Assembly: GCF_000384335.2 (NCBI RefSeq)
Contig: NZ_KQ031382.1
Span: 2,863,545 to 2,927,544, forward strand
Origin: Hyphomicrobium sp. 99
Lineage (GTDB): Bacteria > Pseudomonadota > Alphaproteobacteria > Rhizobiales > Hyphomicrobiaceae
Length of the DNA: 64,000 bases
Direction of reading: 5' to 3'
Shown here: in pieces, positions 1 through 8,598 of the stretch
Position numbering within the stretch: the stretch's first letter is position 1
How the letters are laid out: every line of letters begins with the position of its first letter
Made by a program: the position numbers and the translations under genes
The notes under the pieces: generated by a model
The model's database searches: none
The model's input: the letters and a program-made list of their open reading frames with translations, nothing else
What the model was told of the DNA's origin: nothing

Positions 1-405
1 GCGACGACGGTCATGTTACCGGCCATCCGGCGAGGCGATCTCGGCGGCGATCCGCTCCACGCGTTTGAGTTAATCGAGCGCCGCTTCGTTTGGCAGGCGC
101 GGTTCGCCGTTCTCGTTGTCGGTCTTAGCGGCCTCTATATGATATGGCGTCTCGATCTTTGGGATCGATTTCATTCCCTCACGTTCTGGTGGATGCACGC
201 AATGGTCTGCGTGTGGCTTCTGTTCGCTTTTTTACTGTTCGTTGCCGAGCCCTTCATTCTCCAGCGCCACTTTCGTCGATGGGCGGCGGCTCAACCGGAA
301 GCCGCCTTAGCTTGTTTGCATCGAGTGCACGGGGTCCTACTGGTCCTCAGTGTCGCGACAATTCTGGGTTCGGTGGCAGGAAGTCATGGATGGTCGCCAT
401 CGTAA
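1..405 (+). CDS. Integral membrane protein, 5' truncated by the window edge
   Basis: The reading frame is open from base 1, so the true start lies outside the window; the first internal Met is at 13. The visible 135 residues contain about three hydrophobic helices (near residues 30-50, 62-82 and 105-125), each followed by Arg-rich turns, and histidines within or beside the helices (WWMHAM, LHRVHG). This resembles small heme- or copper-associated membrane proteins of the CopD type, but I cannot name the family. It is the only + strand gene before 4.5 kb and ends about 35 bp from the stop of the converging DUF488 gene. Function is unassigned. Confidence 0.6.
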   Translation, partial: ATTVMLPAIRRGDLGGDPLHAFELIERRFVWQARFAVLVVGLSGLYMIWRLDLWDRFHSLTFWWMHAMVCVWLLFAFLLFVAEPFILQRHFRRWAAAQPEAALACLHRVHGVLLVLSVATILGSVAGSHGWSPS

Positions 406-439
406 CGATCATAACATGATAAGCGGATTTAACTGCTAT

Positions 440-988
440 TCACGCCTCCGATCGATTCGAAGCGGGGTAGATGACCGTCCTATCGGGCTGAACGACAGCT
501 CCCGGAGTAAGGCGAGCAGGCTCCAGGCGCCTCCGTCCCATAATGTGGAAAACGGCTTCTCCACTGGCGATAAGATAGTCGGCGACAATGCGGCGATGGC
601 ATCGCCACCATACCGCTTCCGAACACATGATCGTGCAGCGTCGGTTGCTTCCCTCTTCGAGCAAATGCGCAAGGCCCGCATGGAACCCTGCTGAGAGCGC
701 GTAGTCGGCGTAGTTATGAAAGCTCTCATTCGTCCAAAAACCATTGACGCTAGGGGACAAGCTTTTAGCTTTTCCGCGAAGGCCGCCGAGCGCCGTCACA
801 TGTTCGTACGAGATGTCGAAGGCCGCCAGGGCTTCGGGTAACGTATCCTTGTTGAACTGCGGATTGGATCTCGATCTCGGAACCTTTCTGATGTCCACGA
901 TCCGACCGACATGAGGTCCGCGCAACAGCTCAACGAAGTCCTCAAGGCTTCGGTTGGAATGGCCGATGGTGAAGAACGGAAGCTTCAT
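440..988 (-). CDS. DUF488 family protein
   Basis: This 182-residue protein matches the DUF488 family: an N-terminal GHSNRSLEDFVELL segment, then DIRKVPRSR, and a late cysteine motif (CSEAVWWRCHRRIVADYL). The family is small, cytoplasmic and of unknown biochemical role; the conserved Cys, Arg and His residues suggest nucleic-acid or small-molecule binding. I chose the ATG at 988, which overlaps the stop of the upstream DUF2945 gene (TGATG); a GTG at 991 is possible. The overlap indicates translational coupling in a two-gene unit. Confidence 0.85.
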   Translation of the reverse strand: MKLPFFTIGHSNRSLEDFVELLRGPHVGRIVDIRKVPRSRSNPQFNKDTLPEALAAFDISYEHVTALGGLRGKAKSLSPSVNGFWTNESFHNYADYALSAGFHAGLAHLLEEGSNRRCTIMCSEAVWWRCHRRIVADYLIASGEAVFHIMGRRRLEPARLTPGAVVQPDRTVIYPASNRSEA

Positions 989-1197
989 CACGCGTAGTCG
1001 AGTGCACCGCCCTTATGGGCCGCGATATGATCGGTCGTGTCGCTTTTGATCTCGTATTGGGGATCGCGTTCCGAAGCGTGATGCACATGACCTTTGTAGT
1101 CGAAGTCCGTGGTGTGAATAGCGATAATCGTCCCCGACACGCGGCCCGCCTCGGAATTCCAGCGTACATGATCGCCGATTTTGAACCTTTTAGCCAT
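988..1197 (-). CDS. DUF2945 (hypervirulence-associated TUDOR-like) protein
   Basis: The product is 69 residues. It begins MAKRFKIGDHVRWNSEAGRV and continues with GTIIAIHTTDFDYKGHVHHAS and a DPQYEIKSD segment, the usual layout of DUF2945 proteins, which adopt a small SH3/TUDOR-like barrel. The ATG at 1197 is preferred because the family starts at this point and a GGGA-type ribosome site precedes it; an upstream in-frame start at 1242 would add 15 unrelated residues. The gene is co-transcribed with the DUF488 gene by a TGATG overlap. The biochemical role is unknown; in Hyphomicrobiales the family often sits in stress or accessory regions. Confidence 0.8.
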   Translation of the reverse strand: MAKRFKIGDHVRWNSEAGRVSGTIIAIHTTDFDYKGHVHHASERDPQYEIKSDTTDHIAAHKGGALDYA

Positions 1198-1381
1198 CTC
1201 GCGGTCCCATCGTTGTGTCTCTCGTGTCTCACACAGCCTCATCTAATTCGGGCCATGGGCGGACCGCAGAGATTGCACCAGATATCGAAGTTGGCGACCG
1301 TCTAGAGACGGCGATAGAGGCAGTGGCGAGTCGCTCCGCCGGTTTTGGTTTTGACCACCAAGGACGATTTCAATTCGCAAA

Positions 1382-1732
1382 TTAGTTGCGAAAGTGCGCC
1401 GAACGTTCAACAAGATCTACCATATGGGCTGCAGCGCGCACAGTAAGCGGATGGTGTGTAAAGCCTGGGCGCGGAGAGATGAAACCCGCCATTTCGCGCG
1501 CCAGATTGAGTTGTTCGTCCGATGCTGTGGCGAGCAAAGAGATCAGTAAGTTTTCCAATGCAATGACCCGCACATGCAATGCCACCAACTCTGCATTGGT
1601 CATTTCTGGAATGGAGATCTGTTCTCCGGTAAGTATCGAAGCTTTTGGCGCAGCTCCCCCTTCGTTGTCCCACCTTGATAGAGCGCGCTGACGCTGGGTA
1701 AAGTCGTCTGGATCGGAGCTTTGGCGCGACAT
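1382..1732 (-). CDS. Conserved hypothetical protein, 116 aa
   Basis: This is a soluble, probably helical protein with no signal peptide. The first 40 residues are polar and low in order; a helical core follows (MTNAELVALHVRVIALENLL and EQLNLAREMAGFI), then a basic tail with RPGFTHHPLTVRAAAHMVDL. The central part reads like a heptad dimerisation helix. I do not recognise the family. It stands alone between the DUF2945 gene and the molybdopterin gene on the same strand. Codon use and amino-acid balance look genuine, and the opposite frame is a weaker shadow. Confidence 0.6.
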   Translation of the reverse strand: MSRQSSDPDDFTQRQRALSRWDNEGGAAPKASILTGEQISIPEMTNAELVALHVRVIALENLLISLLATASDEQLNLAREMAGFISPRPGFTHHPLTVRAAAHMVDLVERSAHFRN

Positions 1733-1852
1733 GGCTAGTCCTTTTAAAAAACACTCATGATCATTCAGACATCACAGCCAGACCCGAGAATCGACGAATT
1801 TTGGCTACAATATCGGTCTTCGTGACGATACCGGTGCCAATCAATATTTGTT

Positions 1853-3607
1853 TCATATCGGCATTCGGTAGCCATAAAATTCATGATCCTCGTTATAGCC
1901 TCCCTGGCCAGCGCCCAAGTCAGCGAAGTCGTGAACAAACTCAATCGCTGCAATCCACTTCACCATCTTGAAGCCCAATTCGTTCTCGCAACGTAACCGC
2001 AATGGCGCTCCGTGCAGAACGCTGACCGGCGCGCCGTTCATCTCGTAGGCGAGGATTGTCAACTCGTGAGACATGTTCTCGATTTTGTGCACATCGTAGT
2101 AGCGGCCGCCATCGGCGCCGTCGGCCAAAGAGTAGAATACCGCATAGCGGGCCTTGGGCATCGGCTTTACCAGACTTAGAATATCGCGCATTGGTACGCC
2201 GCCCCATTTGGCCACGCCGGACCAGCCCTGGATACAGAAATGGGTTGTGATTTGCTCCTGCTTCGGCATGGCTTTGAGCGCGGCAAGCGAGAATTCTTGC
2301 GGCCGCTCGACCAGGCCGTCGATGCGCAGCCGGTAGCTGGCAAATTTGTCCGCCACGAGGTCGTCGAACGCTTCGGAGTTCGGCATCGTGCCATTTGGCC
2401 AGAAGTAGGGTGAGATGTCTTTCTCGGTGAGCTGCGAGCGAGGATCCCACCTCTCGGCCAATCCCATCATCCGGCCGACCATGAAGGCTCCGACATGCTG
2501 CACTTGGCGGGCGTAGCGGATGGTAAGCGGCGAGGCGATCAGCCATGCCACGATGAGGATAGCCATCGCCAAAAGAAACGGCGGAAATCCCACCCATGAG
2601 GCGTTGTCGACACCGGCGAACATATGATTGGTGTTTTGCCGAAGGCCGGTGACGAAGACCATGGCGCCATGCGCCAGGATAAAGCCCACAAACCAGGCGA
2701 ACGAGATGAAGTGGACCGACCTCATCGCCTGTCGATTGAACAACCTGCCGAACCAACTCAGCTTGTTGGAAATCGCCGGGCTCTGCATCAAGCCGGTAGC
2801 GATCGAGACTGGCGCGGCGATAAACACAGTGATGAAGTAGCTGAGTTGCTGCAAGCCGTTATAGCGCGTCCAACCCTCGTCGACCGGAAAGTTCAACGAG
2901 GCATATTGGATAGCGGTCGAGAGCGCAGCCGGGAATACGTCCCACGTGAGGGGCACCAACCTTCGCCACTGATCAGTAGAAAACAATAGCGCATAGAAGA
3001 CGACGCCGTTGATCACCCAGAGCAGATTGACGGAGAAATGCCACCACCGTGACAGCCCAAGGGTATGGCGAAGCCCAGGGATGCCGAGCCAAGTCGGCAA
3101 AGTGACCGAGTCGTCCTTAGCGGTCCAAATCCGCCCCTTCGGTACCGGGACCTGGAAACGGAACCAATCGGTCCCTGGTGTGCAGTCTCTTCCCCAGTAG
3201 AGCCTCGGGTGGTCAGCCAAAATTTGCAGGCCAGCCCGCATGATGAACAGCATGAAGAACATGTTGAGAAAATGCTGGACCTCTAACCACCAAGGAAAGC
3301 CCGATCCGACCGCCGGCGCCGACTGCGCAATACCGGGGTGACGCTGGATGAAAGCGCCTACGCTCGGAAGTTCGCGTAAGCTTTGCGCCAAAGCAATCAG
3401 ACAGAGGAGGGCTGCTGCGCTGATAGGCAGAGCCCATAAGGTGTTCACCCAGTGCCGGCCAATGCGGATGCGGGGCGCAATACCCCATTGAGGAGGCATC
3501 CAATGATCAACGAGCAGCCGATCGTCCGCATCACTGAGGCTCATGCGAAGTGGATCAGGAAAACCAGGCGCTGAATTGGCGGATATTGGCGGATTGTCTT
3601 CGGTCAT
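1853..3607 (-). CDS. Molybdopterin oxidoreductase fused to a cytochrome b membrane domain
   Basis: The 584-residue protein has two parts. Residues 50-390 form a multi-helix cytochrome b-type membrane domain with candidate heme histidines (VQHFLNMFFM, RWWHFSVNLLW, RSVHFISFAW, ILAHGAMV). Residues 400-584 form a sulfite-oxidase-fold molybdopterin domain with the Moco-ligand cysteine in THFCIQGWSGVAKWGGV and a late RCENELGFKMVKWI segment. The likely arrangement is a membrane quinone/heme module passing electrons to or from the Mo site, as MsrQ and MsrP do with two polypeptides. The substrate cannot be read from sequence. The ATG at 3607 (MTEDNPPIS) is chosen over a frame opening at 3670 because the added 21 residues are basic and non-conserved. 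Confidence 0.8.
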   Translation of the reverse strand: MTEDNPPISANSAPGFPDPLRMSLSDADDRLLVDHWMPPQWGIAPRIRIGRHWVNTLWALPISAAALLCLIALAQSLRELPSVGAFIQRHPGIAQSAPAVGSGFPWWLEVQHFLNMFFMLFIMRAGLQILADHPRLYWGRDCTPGTDWFRFQVPVPKGRIWTAKDDSVTLPTWLGIPGLRHTLGLSRWWHFSVNLLWVINGVVFYALLFSTDQWRRLVPLTWDVFPAALSTAIQYASLNFPVDEGWTRYNGLQQLSYFITVFIAAPVSIATGLMQSPAISNKLSWFGRLFNRQAMRSVHFISFAWFVGFILAHGAMVFVTGLRQNTNHMFAGVDNASWVGFPPFLLAMAILIVAWLIASPLTIRYARQVQHVGAFMVGRMMGLAERWDPRSQLTEKDISPYFWPNGTMPNSEAFDDLVADKFASYRLRIDGLVERPQEFSLAALKAMPKQEQITTHFCIQGWSGVAKWGGVPMRDILSLVKPMPKARYAVFYSLADGADGGRYYDVHKIENMSHELTILAYEMNGAPVSVLHGAPLRLRCENELGFKMVKWIAAIEFVHDFADLGAGQGGYNEDHEFYGYRMPI

Positions 3608-3921
3608 CGATTGTCTCTGGGTGTCCACGCCCACTGTCAGGCTTCGTGAGCGCGGCCACTTTCGCCGCACAGATCATTCGAAGCGACGGGCACAGGTCAA
3701 ACAGGAGTAATCGACGCGGCCTCGCCGCTTTCACGCCGATACTCATGCGATCATCGAACCAGATGTAACGCATCCAGGCCGCACCTAGTTGGTACTTCCT
3801 TCTGTGGTTGCATTCAGCGTGTATGCGCTATTGTGGTCAGTTAGAAATGCCACGCTTCGGTGGACGTAACTGATATCAGCTCAAATGTCAGATCCACGAA
3901 CGCAGTTTCAGCGCCGCTAGT
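3608..3921. other. Intergenic stretch without a gene
   Basis: These 314 bases hold the upstream region of the molybdopterin gene and the downstream region of the small secreted protein gene. I see no convincing ORF, RNA or repeat, and no clear intrinsic terminator. Confidence 0.5.
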
Positions 3922-4242
3922 TCAGTTGCCCGGAGGGTTGTAATGGTTGCTAGGAGTCCGATCAGATGTGCCACCCGAAGTTTTGCCGGCATCAGTACCA
4001 GCTGCTCCGGTGGCGGTTGCGTCCGGGGTACGGTGCGGTGTCGCATCGCCCGGCGTGCGGTCGGAAGTCTTTGCGTTGGGGTCGCTCGCGCCGCTGTTAC
4101 CTGTACTCGATCCTGTACTTGCCCCCGAAGTTGAACTGTCCGTAGCTGAAGTCGGCGGCGCGGCGAAGGCCAGCGTCAACCCACCTGCGGTCAGGGCCAA
4201 TGTCGCGGCGCTTACCGTTAGGGCTTTGTAAAATTTGTGCAT
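3922..4242 (-). CDS. Secreted Ser/Thr/Gly-rich low-complexity protein
   Basis: The 106-residue product opens with a clear Sec signal peptide (MHKFYKALTVSAATLALTAG, cleavage likely after AFA at about residue 28). The mature part is almost entirely Thr, Ser, Gly, Ala, Asp and Pro, with repeated SDRTPGD / SDRTPSN and HRTPDAT units and a C-terminal HYNPPGN. No fold is expected; it is probably an intrinsically disordered periplasmic or secreted protein. A GAGGAC ribosome site precedes the ATG. It is monocistronic and its function is unknown. Confidence 0.65.
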   Translation of the reverse strand: MHKFYKALTVSAATLALTAGGLTLAFAAPPTSATDSSTSGASTGSSTGNSGASDPNAKTSDRTPGDATPHRTPDATATGAAGTDAGKTSGGTSDRTPSNHYNPPGN

Positions 4243-4581
4243 GTTGTCCTCGAATCGGAATCCGGGAAATCGGACTCCAATAGTTCAACGGCTCGCGGCG
4301 CGCCTTCGTTCCGCGCGAGGGCAGTTGAATGGAGCGATCGCCTCCATAAGCCGCTAAATGCGACTGCGATCAATGCGATTCAATTAGATAAGAGCTACGC
4401 GAATTAACCCGGACTTGCTCTCCTGCGGGCCGGTTTCAGCTAAGGAAAAGCGGAGTTGTACGGTTATGCCCCCTCCTTGGAAGCGGTGAGGAGTTCCTAG
4501 AAGCGGCTACAGGATCAGTTCTCGGAACTCCGAGAGATGGACGACGTTCGTCATTTGCGAACATCCCTCCGGAGGCTAACA
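4243..4581. other. Divergent intergenic region
   Basis: These 339 bases separate the divergent secreted-protein gene (minus) and the 116-aa secreted protein gene (plus), so promoters for both must lie here. No hairpin, tRNA or convincing small ORF stands out. The CCGGAGG at 4569-4575 is the ribosome site of the following gene. Confidence 0.45.
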
Positions 4582-4932
4582 ATGAACGCCCAGGTAAAAC
4601 GACTTTTCGCACTTCTGACGGGGTTGTTGATGTCTGCGATGCTGGCGTCTGTCAGTATTGCGGCCAGTGACTTCCAAGGCACGTGGAAAGTAAAAGACAC
4701 GAGCGGCAAGCCCTTCGAGATCACGCTTGCAGTCGACGGCAAGGCCAAGGCTACACTGCCCAAAGAAGGTATGACCGGCACGTGGAAAGAGGAGAGTGAT
4801 GCTGCCGTAATAACTTGGGACACAGGCTGGACTACGAGGATCTCAAGGAGTGGCAGTAAATTCACCAAATCCGCCTTTAAAAAGGGCGAGAGGAAGCCGG
4901 TGAACAGCACTGACGCAGAAAAAATCCAGTGA
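4582..4932 (+). CDS. Secreted beta-rich hypothetical protein, 116 aa
   Basis: The start is set at ATG 4582, 7 bases after a strong GGAGG; the frame extends upstream to 4537 but without a ribosome site. The protein begins with a signal peptide (MNAQVKRLFALLTGLLMSAM, ending SIAA) and continues as a small lipocalin-like module: DFQGTWKVKDTSGKPFEITL, then TLPKEGMTGTWKEESDAAVI. The paired GTWK motifs and the final SAFKKGERK are typical of small periplasmic beta-barrel proteins of unknown ligand seen in Hyphomicrobiales. It is monocistronic and function is not assigned. Confidence 0.7.
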   Translation: MNAQVKRLFALLTGLLMSAMLASVSIAASDFQGTWKVKDTSGKPFEITLAVDGKAKATLPKEGMTGTWKEESDAAVITWDTGWTTRISRSGSKFTKSAFKKGERKPVNSTDAEKIQ

Positions 4933-5466
4933 CTCGACCGGCATAATAGGGTGAATTCCTCGACCTCGCGCTTTCAAGCTGCCAAATGCGAATAATGCAG
5001 ACGACTGAGCAGTTTTGAAGAAAGCTCTGTTGTTTCGAAGGCCTGCCTCGCTTGGCGTGATGAGTTGACCGCACATCGCGGCTGGTGCTGATCACGATCC
5101 GTAAGGCAAGGCCGGTTTAGGACCGCTAACTCTATGGCCGGCGCTGTCAGCGCTTATGAACGACTACGCAACCGCTGCCCTGAAGCGGGCGGAGAAGATT
5201 ATATCTTTCTTCCAAGCTACCCGAACCGGGAGCGCGGCAGTCCAATCGACTGCTAGATAGTCATGTCGGCTGTACTTCAAAAGCCGTCCCGGGCGTCGCC
5301 AAGCGCGCTTCCGCTAGCCCTCGAAAGCAGGCATCGTTGGTGACGCAGATGCTGACCTCGCCGAACGTCAGGCTAATGTCCGCTTGTGGGATTGAGTGTC
5401 GCGAACAGGGTAAACCGGCGCCACTGCGGTAGGGGTTATCCGAGAGCGGTCGTCGCCTCTCCGACG
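4933..5466. other. Gene-poor interval
   Basis: These 534 bases between the secreted protein gene and the stop of the DUF1259 gene contain no gene I can support. A 34-codon frame at 5156-5260 (+) and several longer shadow frames were considered and set aside. No repeat, tRNA or terminator was recognised; the sequence may be eroded coding DNA, but I could not identify a parent. Confidence 0.4.
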
Positions 5467-6417
5467 CTACGGGCCAACTGCAGAAGTGTGAATGCTCATT
5501 ATTTTGTAGGTTGCTGTGTATTCAGCACCGCCTTCAACGATTGCGCCAACTGCCGCAGCCTTGCCCTTAGCCCAATAGTGCAAGAACAGGATGCGCGGCT
5601 CTTCGCTGACCATGTGTTGATGGATGGCGACGATGTTGATGCCTCCTTTGCGCATGGCCTTTAGCACGGTCTGAAGCTCGTTTTCGGTCATCGCAAAGTC
5701 GCCGTCGACGACGGCCGCATCATCGCTTCCGGCAAACGCGGCCCAAGTGTTGATTCCCATCTCCTTGCCAACGGGCGTTCCGTGCATCGTCGCGGGTCGG
5801 CCGATGACAATCTTGAACATGCCGTCCTTGGCCTGGCCCGTGATGGCCAAAGCGGCCTCGATCGGTGCAGCGGTAATCGAGTTGCTGGCAGATATCGTGG
5901 CTCCATCGAATGCCTTCTGCGGCTGCGGGTGGGCGCGACGGATTTCCGCGATCTTGTCGTAAATTTTTTTGACGCCGGTTGCGAGCGTGCCGGCATTGCC
6001 CATGCCTCCAATGTGCATGAAATAGATCTTCGGCTCGTCGTAAAAGAAGTGGTTATGGAGCGCGGTGACATCGAGGCCATTTTCGAGCGCAACGCTCATC
6101 GCGGGGTTGACCTCGTCTTCAAAGAGGACGGTGTCTCCCATCATCATTGTCGTCCCGTCGTGGGCCGGAGTGAATGCCGCCCAAGATGTGAGCCCCATGA
6201 ACGCGGGCATCTTCCAATCATCTACGCTAATCGCGACGTCCGTTCGCGCTTTCGACACCTTGAATACATTTTCCTCCTTGTTGAAGGTGCCTTTGAGGCC
6301 ACTGGCAGCTTCGATGGCGGCCGTGTCGAGCGCGGGCTCATCGTCTCCAATCGCTAAGGGCGCATAAATGTTGATCATCAGTGTGAGGACCGTGATGCAC
6401 GGGATCGATTTTCGCAT
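5467..6417 (-). CDS. Periplasmic tandem DUF1259 (LppY/LpqO-type) protein
   Basis: The 316-residue protein has a signal peptide (ending near residue 24, PLAIG) and two DUF1259 units. Unit one (residues 45-155) has LTSWAAF, a GDTVL strand, then ALHNHFFYDEPKIYFMHIGG. Unit two (residues 190-300) repeats the pattern with INTWAAF, GDFAM and AIHQHMVSEEPRILFLHYW. The HxH followed by EP-(R/K)-I-(L/Y)-F-(L/M)-H is suggestive of a metal site. A textbook AGGAGG precedes the ATG. It starts 46 bp after chrA on the same strand, so it is probably the third gene of the chromate operon. Its chemical role is not known to me. Confidence 0.85.
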   Translation of the reverse strand: MRKSIPCITVLTLMINIYAPLAIGDDEPALDTAAIEAASGLKGTFNKEENVFKVSKARTDVAISVDDWKMPAFMGLTSWAAFTPAHDGTTMMMGDTVLFEDEVNPAMSVALENGLDVTALHNHFFYDEPKIYFMHIGGMGNAGTLATGVKKIYDKIAEIRRAHPQPQKAFDGATISASNSITAAPIEAALAITGQAKDGMFKIVIGRPATMHGTPVGKEMGINTWAAFAGSDDAAVVDGDFAMTENELQTVLKAMRKGGINIVAIHQHMVSEEPRILFLHYWAKGKAAAVGAIVEGGAEYTATYKIMSIHTSAVGP

Positions 6418-6463
6418 GGTAAGGCCTCCTATTGAATTTTTTCCGACCCCCTTTCCTGGTGAG

Positions 6464-7777
6464 TTACCAGAGTTCTAATGCTCGAATTGCCAGCGATCCC
6501 GCTGATGCAACGGCCAGCGTCGAGGCGATGGACCAATGACGGAACAGCAGCAGGTAGGCAGAGACGCTTGCCAGCGTGACAACCCGCCAATCGATGGATG
6601 ACAAAGTTGGCGTCCATAACTGCACCGGCCCGAGGTGGTGCAGGCTGACGTCGTGGAAGAAGACGTGGAGTGCAAACCAGATGGCGAGGTTGAGGATGAC
6701 ACCGACCACCGCCGCTGTTATGGCGGCAAGCGCGCCCTTGAGGCGCGGCTGATGAGTCATCCAGGCGATGTAGGGCGCCCCGGCGAAGATCCATAGGAAG
6801 CAGGGCGCAAAAGTCGCCCATAGCGCCACGAAGGCGCCGAGCAAACCCTGAAGCAATGCGGGATCGCCCCCGTGACGGAATGCGGTGAGGAAGCCGACGA
6901 ATTCCGTTACAAGAATTAAAGGGCCGGGAGTCGTCTCGGCGAGACCGAGACCATCCATCATCGCGCCAGCATCGAGCCAACCGTAGCGCGTCACCACGTC
7001 CTGCGCCATGTAGGCGAGCACCGCGTAAGCGCCGCCGAATGTCACCACGGCAAGCTTGGAAAAGAAAACGCTGAGCTGAGACAGCACATGATCGCGGCCG
7101 AAGAACGCCGCGATTGCCAATAGCGGCGCAAACCACACCACCACCCATGCTGCTACGGTCTTGACGGTCTCCACCGCCCGGACGGAGATGGGATGCAACT
7201 GTGCCCGCCCTTGTGCGCGAATGTAGCCGAGGAGAGCGGCGGCAAACACGATCAACGGAAACGGCGCCGCCAGGAAGAAGATCGAGACAAAGGACACCAC
7301 TGCGATCAGCCAGTGTTCCGGGAGCTTTAGCGCGCGCCTGGAGATCCTCAGCAATGCCTCGACGACGATGACCAGCACCGCTGCCTTGATGCCGAGGAAC
7401 AGCGCATCGACGAGAGGCACGTTCCCAAAGTAGGCGTAGATCATTGACAACGCCAGAACCACGGCAGCGCCCGGAAGAACGAACAGCAGTCCCCCTGCGA
7501 GGCCACCTTTGAGGCCATGGAAACGCCAGCCCACATAGGTCGCGAGCTGCATGGCCTCGGGTCCCGGCAACAGCATGCAAAAACTCAGTGCATTGAGGTA
7601 ATGCTGCTCGTCGAGCCACTTCTTCTCTTCGACGATGATCTTGTGCATGAGGGCGATTTGCGCTGTGGGGCCCCCGAACGACAGCACGCCAATGCGTGCG
7701 AACGTCGAGAAGGCTTCTCTGAAGCTCACATCTTGGGAGGATGCTGCTTCGGGAAATTCAGAGACCACCTTGTCCAT
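6464..7777 (-). CDS. chrA: Chromate transporter, two-domain ChrA
   Basis: This 437-residue inner-membrane protein has the tandem CHR architecture. The N half carries FGGPTAQIALMH and LPGPEAMQLATYVG; the C half carries FGGAYAVLAYMAQDVV and ETTPGPLILVTEFVGF, which are the paired signature motifs of long-chain ChrA. About ten hydrophobic helices are visible. The family exports chromate using the membrane potential or proton gradient. The start codon overlaps the stop of the rhodanese-ChrB gene by one base (TGATG), so the two are translationally coupled. Function as chromate efflux is inferred from family and neighbour. Confidence 0.93.
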   Translation of the reverse strand: MDKVVSEFPEAASSQDVSFREAFSTFARIGVLSFGGPTAQIALMHKIIVEEKKWLDEQHYLNALSFCMLLPGPEAMQLATYVGWRFHGLKGGLAGGLLFVLPGAAVVLALSMIYAYFGNVPLVDALFLGIKAAVLVIVVEALLRISRRALKLPEHWLIAVVSFVSIFFLAAPFPLIVFAAALLGYIRAQGRAQLHPISVRAVETVKTVAAWVVVWFAPLLAIAAFFGRDHVLSQLSVFFSKLAVVTFGGAYAVLAYMAQDVVTRYGWLDAGAMMDGLGLAETTPGPLILVTEFVGFLTAFRHGGDPALLQGLLGAFVALWATFAPCFLWIFAGAPYIAWMTHQPRLKGALAAITAAVVGVILNLAIWFALHVFFHDVSLHHLGPVQLWTPTLSSIDWRVVTLASVSAYLLLFRHWSIASTLAVASAGSLAIRALELW

Positions 7778-8598
7778 CAGGCCCTGGCTCCTGTGCCCTC
7801 AGACCAGGTGTGGGTTTCCTCGGTCGCGTCGCGCGCCCAGCGGTAGAAGGCATCATACAGCGCCATCGCAGCCGCGAGTTGCTCGAGGTCGTCGCGGTAC
7901 ATGCGCGAAAACCCGAGCGACGCAGCCAGAAGGCCAGCAGCCTCAGGCGCGAGATCCGGCCTTGTGGTGTCGGCGCCGCGCACGATGGCGGCGACGCGGT
8001 CCAGCGCCGGAATGGCGAGCGCAAACTCTTCCAGCATCGTGTCGAAGGAACAACGCTCGCCACGGTGACTCCAATAGACGTCAGGAATATCGAATGGCGT
8101 GGCAGAGAACCGCTCGGCAGTGTGCAGCACTTCATTGGGTGCTACGAACAGGAACACGGCCTCGGGATCGACGAAGCGCCGAATGAGCCAGGGGCAGGCG
8201 ATGCGATCAACCTTGGGGCGGGCACGCGTCACCCACACGGCGCGTCCCTGGCTATCACGGGGCGGCAGGTTTTTGGTGGCGAGAAGCGGCTGCCCGGCCT
8301 TCTGCCACGCAGCAAAGCCTCCTTCGAGCGTTTCGGCGGGCACACCGGCATGGCGCAGCCATGCAGCGATGCCCTGACTCAAAGCGCCGCCGTTTTCGCA
8401 AATGACGACGGCCGGTTTCTGGCCGAAGGCGGAGAGCAAATCCTCGGGCTTTGCCTCAGGCCGCGGAATCGAACCCGGAATGAGATGCGGGTCGCGCTTA
8501 TGGGCATCGTCCGGCCGCACGTCGATGAGCAGCGGACTGCCGGGCAGACCAATGAGGCGGGAGAGTTGGGAAACTGTGATTTCTGTGGGTGACGGCAT
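7777..8598 (-). CDS. chrB: Rhodanese-ChrB fusion, chromate resistance
   Basis: The 273-residue protein has an N-terminal rhodanese domain (residues 8-110: LIDVRPDDAHKRD, then VVICENGG with the active-site Cys, and LEGGFAAW). The C-terminal ChrB domain (residues 120-265) has TRARPKVDRIACPWLIRRF and a DVYWSHRGERCSFD segment. Classical ChrB is a chromate sensor/regulator with a winged-helix N-terminus; here that part is replaced by rhodanese, so a redox or sulfur-transfer role is more likely than DNA binding. An AAGGA site precedes the ATG. It overlaps chrA by one base. Confidence 0.9.
   Translation of the reverse strand: MPSPTEITVSQLSRLIGLPGSPLLIDVRPDDAHKRDPHLIPGSIPRPEAKPEDLLSAFGQKPAVVICENGGALSQGIAAWLRHAGVPAETLEGGFAAWQKAGQPLLATKNLPPRDSQGRAVWVTRARPKVDRIACPWLIRRFVDPEAVFLFVAPNEVLHTAERFSATPFDIPDVYWSHRGERCSFDTMLEEFALAIPALDRVAAIVRGADTTRPDLAPEAAGLLAASLGFSRMYRDDLEQLAAAMALYDAFYRWARDATEETHTWSEGTGARA

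Noticed and set aside
5156..5260. 34-codon plus-strand frame MNDYATAALKRAEKIISFFQ
   Set aside because: No ribosome site and no recognised family; too short to support alone.
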